This document shows positions 6,282 through 7,749 of a stretch of 7,749 nucleotides of DNA, one piece after another (the first letter of the stretch is position 1; each line of letters opens with the position of its first letter). The stretch lies in the NCBI GenBank assembly GCA_902464115.1, contig CABQIF010000103.1:1-7749 (forward strand), written 5' to 3'. Under the pieces are notes generated by a model. The model did no database searches and was not told the origin of the DNA. It saw nothing but the letters and a program-made list of their open reading frames with translations. The stretch comes from an uncultured Ruminococcus sp. Lineage in GTDB: Bacteria > Bacillota > Clostridia > Oscillospirales > Ruminococcaceae. Position numbers and translations under genes: made by a program.

Positions 6282-6715
6282 ATAATGAATTCAAGCCGAA
6301 AATCGTTGCTTTTTGCTGCAACTGGTGTTCTTATGCCGGTGCAGATTTGGCAGGTACGAACCGTGCGAATTATCCGGCAGATGTAAAGATCATTCGAGTA
6401 CCATGTTCCTGCCGTGTCAATCCGATTTTCATTCTGCGGGCATTTCAGCGTGGTGCAGATGGTGTGATCCTCTGCGGATGCCATCCGGGTGACTGCCACT
6501 ATACCACTGGTAACTACTACGCACGTCGGAGAATGACCATGCTCTTCTCGATGTTGAATTACCTCGGAATTGAAAAAGAGAGAACCAGAGTAGAATGGGT
6601 TTCCGCTGCAGAAGGTGCAAAGTTTGCAGAAACCATGAATGAGTTTACAGAAACCATTCTCAAGCTGGGCGAAAATAAGAGATTGGAGGATCTGAGATGC
6701 AAGAAGGAATGGTAA
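6272..6715 (+). CDS. flxD: MvhD/FlxD-family [2Fe-2S] electron-transfer subunit
   Basis: A 147-residue protein of the MvhD/FlpD/FlxD family (hydrogenase iron-sulfur subunit), which carries a [2Fe-2S] cluster and hands electrons from the input module to HdrA. Conserved cysteines appear as C15-C16-NW-C19, C45 in the VPCS segment, and C70-HPGD-C75 in the GCHPGDCHY signature. The length fits the family (about 130-150). It overlaps the end of hdrA by 10 nt and the start of the next gene by 19 nt, so translation is probably coupled. No [NiFe] hydrogenase genes are present in the window, and the next genes are FlxC/FlxB-like, so the FlxD name fits better than MvhD. Unusually, cysteines also stand at C47 (CSCRVNP, where glycine is common: C-x-G-R-V) and at C68 before GC. 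Whether these are normal for the local clade cannot be told here. Confidence 0.93.
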   Translation: MQVNNEFKPKIVAFCCNWCSYAGADLAGTNRANYPADVKIIRVPCSCRVNPIFILRAFQRGADGVILCGCHPGDCHYTTGNYYARRRMTMLFSMLNYLGIEKERTRVEWVSAAEGAKFAETMNEFTETILKLGENKRLEDLRCKKEW

Positions 6716-7671
6716 AAAGAGCCTCCGAATTGCTTGCAGACGGTACCGTTGTTCGGGTACTGGGCTGGAAAAACGGGGAATTTGCCTATGACCCGACACC
6801 GGCTGTTTTTGAATCAGCAGAAGCACTGAGTGATTTTGTATACAATGATTTTTGTGCAAGCAATCTTTCCAAGTATTTGGTTGCTCTCTCCAAGAAAGAC
6901 GGCAAAACACTGGTATTCCTGAAGCCATGTGATTCCTACAGCTTTAACCAGCTGTTGACCGAACATCGGGTTGATCGGGAAAAGGTTTATATCATCGGCA
7001 TCCCATGTGATGGCAAAGTCGATGAAAGCAAGCTGCGTGCAAAGGGTGCAGAAGGGGTGACCGGTATCACCACAGACGGCGATCAGATTACAGTTTCTAC
7101 ATTCTATGGCGATTTGCAGTTCCAGAAAGCAGATGTCATTGCAGAACGCTGCGTGACCTGCAAGAGCAAGAAAGTCGTTGTCTATGATGAAATGATGGGC
7201 GAAAACGGGGAAGTAAATCCGGATTGCGGTAGATTTGACCAAGTTGCAGAACTGGAAGCAATGACACCGGATGAACGGTTTGCATTCTGGAGAAATGAAC
7301 TTTCCAAGTGTATCCGCTGCAATGCCTGTCGGAATATCTGCCCGGCATGTACCTGTGAACAGTGCGTTTTCGATAATCCGAAGTCTGGTATTTCCCAGAA
7401 AGCCGCTGCGGATTCTTTTGAGGAAAACATGTTCCATATCATCCGTGCATTCCATGTAGCCGGCAGATGTACAGACTGTGGAGAATGCTCCAGAGTATGT
7501 CCGCAGCATATTCCGCTGCATTTGCTGAACCGGAAGTTTATCAAGGAAATGAACGAATGTTACGGCGAATATCAGGCTGGTGAAGAAGCTGGAAGCCGTG
7601 CACCGCTCGTAAACTTTACAAAAGAAGACTGTGAACCGAGCATTGTTTATACAAAGGAGGCGAGCAAGTAA
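6697..7671 (+). CDS. FlxC-like iron-sulfur protein with two C-terminal [4Fe-4S] motifs
   Basis: A 324-residue soluble iron-sulfur protein. The C-terminal half holds two ferredoxin motifs, C205-C208-C211-C215 and C258-C261-C264-C268. The first continues into C218, C220 and C223, giving seven cysteines in 19 residues. The N-terminal half resembles the FrhB/FdhB-like fold seen in Flx and F420-hydrogenase beta-like proteins, with isolated cysteines in LKPC78DS, GIPC104DG and RC152VTC155KSK that could bind another cluster. Linker residues 224-250 and the tail after 280 have no motif I know. Its place after flxD and before a probable AsrA/FlxB-like gene suggests it carries electrons within the NAD(P)H-linked input module. 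The start at 6697 has GGAGG (6685-6689) at 7-nt spacing; the ATG at 6709 lies too close to any such site. It ends in TAATG, overlapping the next start by one base. Which Flx subunit it matches exactly is uncertain; it may also be annotated simply as a 4Fe-4S dicluster protein. Confidence 0.8.
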   Translation: MQEGMVKRASELLADGTVVRVLGWKNGEFAYDPTPAVFESAEALSDFVYNDFCASNLSKYLVALSKKDGKTLVFLKPCDSYSFNQLLTEHRVDREKVYIIGIPCDGKVDESKLRAKGAEGVTGITTDGDQITVSTFYGDLQFQKADVIAERCVTCKSKKVVVYDEMMGENGEVNPDCGRFDQVAELEAMTPDERFAFWRNELSKCIRCNACRNICPACTCEQCVFDNPKSGISQKAAADSFEENMFHIIRAFHVAGRCTDCGECSRVCPQHIPLHLLNRKFIKEMNECYGEYQAGEEAGSRAPLVNFTKEDCEPSIVYTKEASK

Positions 7672-7749
7672 TGAAAAAAATTTCTCTGAGCAAACTGGAT
7701 GAATTTTTTGCCGCTGTTGCTGCTTCTAAGAATCTGTATTTGCCGGTTG
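7671..7749 (+). CDS. Partial CDS, probable AsrA/FlxB-like 4Fe-4S protein (N-terminus only)
   Basis: Only the first 26 codons are in the window and the gene runs off the right edge. The ATG at 7671 overlaps the previous stop (TAATG) and is served by AAAGGAGG (7652-7659) at 11-nt spacing, so it is clearly a translated member of the operon. The visible start, MKKISLSKLDEFF and then LYLPV, resembles the N-terminus of anaerobic sulfite reductase subunit A-like / hydrogenase FlxB-type iron-sulfur proteins, where a short helix is followed by an aromatic-x-P-V strand. The position after the FlxC-like gene agrees. Too little is visible to confirm the family. Confidence 0.55.
   Translation, partial: MKKISLSKLDEFFAAVAASKNLYLPV

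Noticed and set aside
3089..7671. Methanogen or sulfate-reducer origin because of hdrABC and mvhD
   Set aside because: HdrABC/MvhD-type genes are widespread in anaerobic bacteria. The promoters, ribosome binding sites, class II fumarase and neighbouring genes fit Clostridia, and there are no methanogenesis or sulfate-reduction genes in the window.

Overview
The window looks like the chromosome of a strictly anaerobic Gram-positive bacterium, most likely a gut-type Clostridia (Oscillospiraceae/Butyricicoccaceae-like). The reasons are A/G-rich Shine-Dalgarno sites of the AGGAGG type, sigma-A promoters with extended -10 boxes, intermediate GC, and an oxygen-sensitive heterodisulfide reductase (Hdr) type iron-sulfur operon. 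The lineage is an inference; no marker gene here fixes it. All genes are on the + strand.

Bases 1-1301 hold two small unrelated genes. The first encodes a PAP2-family membrane phosphatase and ends in a strong intrinsic terminator. The second encodes a GNAT acetyltransferase whose likely promoter abuts that terminator and whose likely start is a GTG at 807. The next 319 bases have no gene. They hold a weak terminator-like hairpin, a very good sigma-A promoter (TTGAAC-17 bp-TATAAT), and a leader of about 125 nt with a perfect 10-bp stem, an inner hairpin, a possible pseudoknot and an A/T hairpin just before the ribosome binding site.

From 1621 to the right edge the window appears to be one transcription unit: class II fumarase (fumC), then hdrB, hdrC and hdrA, then an MvhD/FlxD-type [2Fe-2S] protein, a cysteine-rich FlxC-like double [4Fe-4S] protein, and the first 26 codons of a probable AsrA/FlxB-like iron-sulfur protein. 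From hdrB onward the genes are 12-13 nt apart or overlap, each with its own ribosome binding site. I see no promoter or terminator in the 91 nt between fumC and hdrB.

Together the hdr/flx genes predict a soluble complex that confurcates or bifurcates electrons. An NAD(P)H-linked module (FlxA, presumably past the right edge) would feed FlxB/FlxC and FlxD. FlxD would pass electrons to HdrA, whose FAD splits them between ferredoxin and the HdrBC disulfide reductase. Both noncubane-cluster motifs of HdrB are intact, so disulfide reduction is plausible, but the natural disulfide in an organism without methanogen cofactors is unknown. The linkage to fumarase and the structured leader in front of it are the most interesting points.
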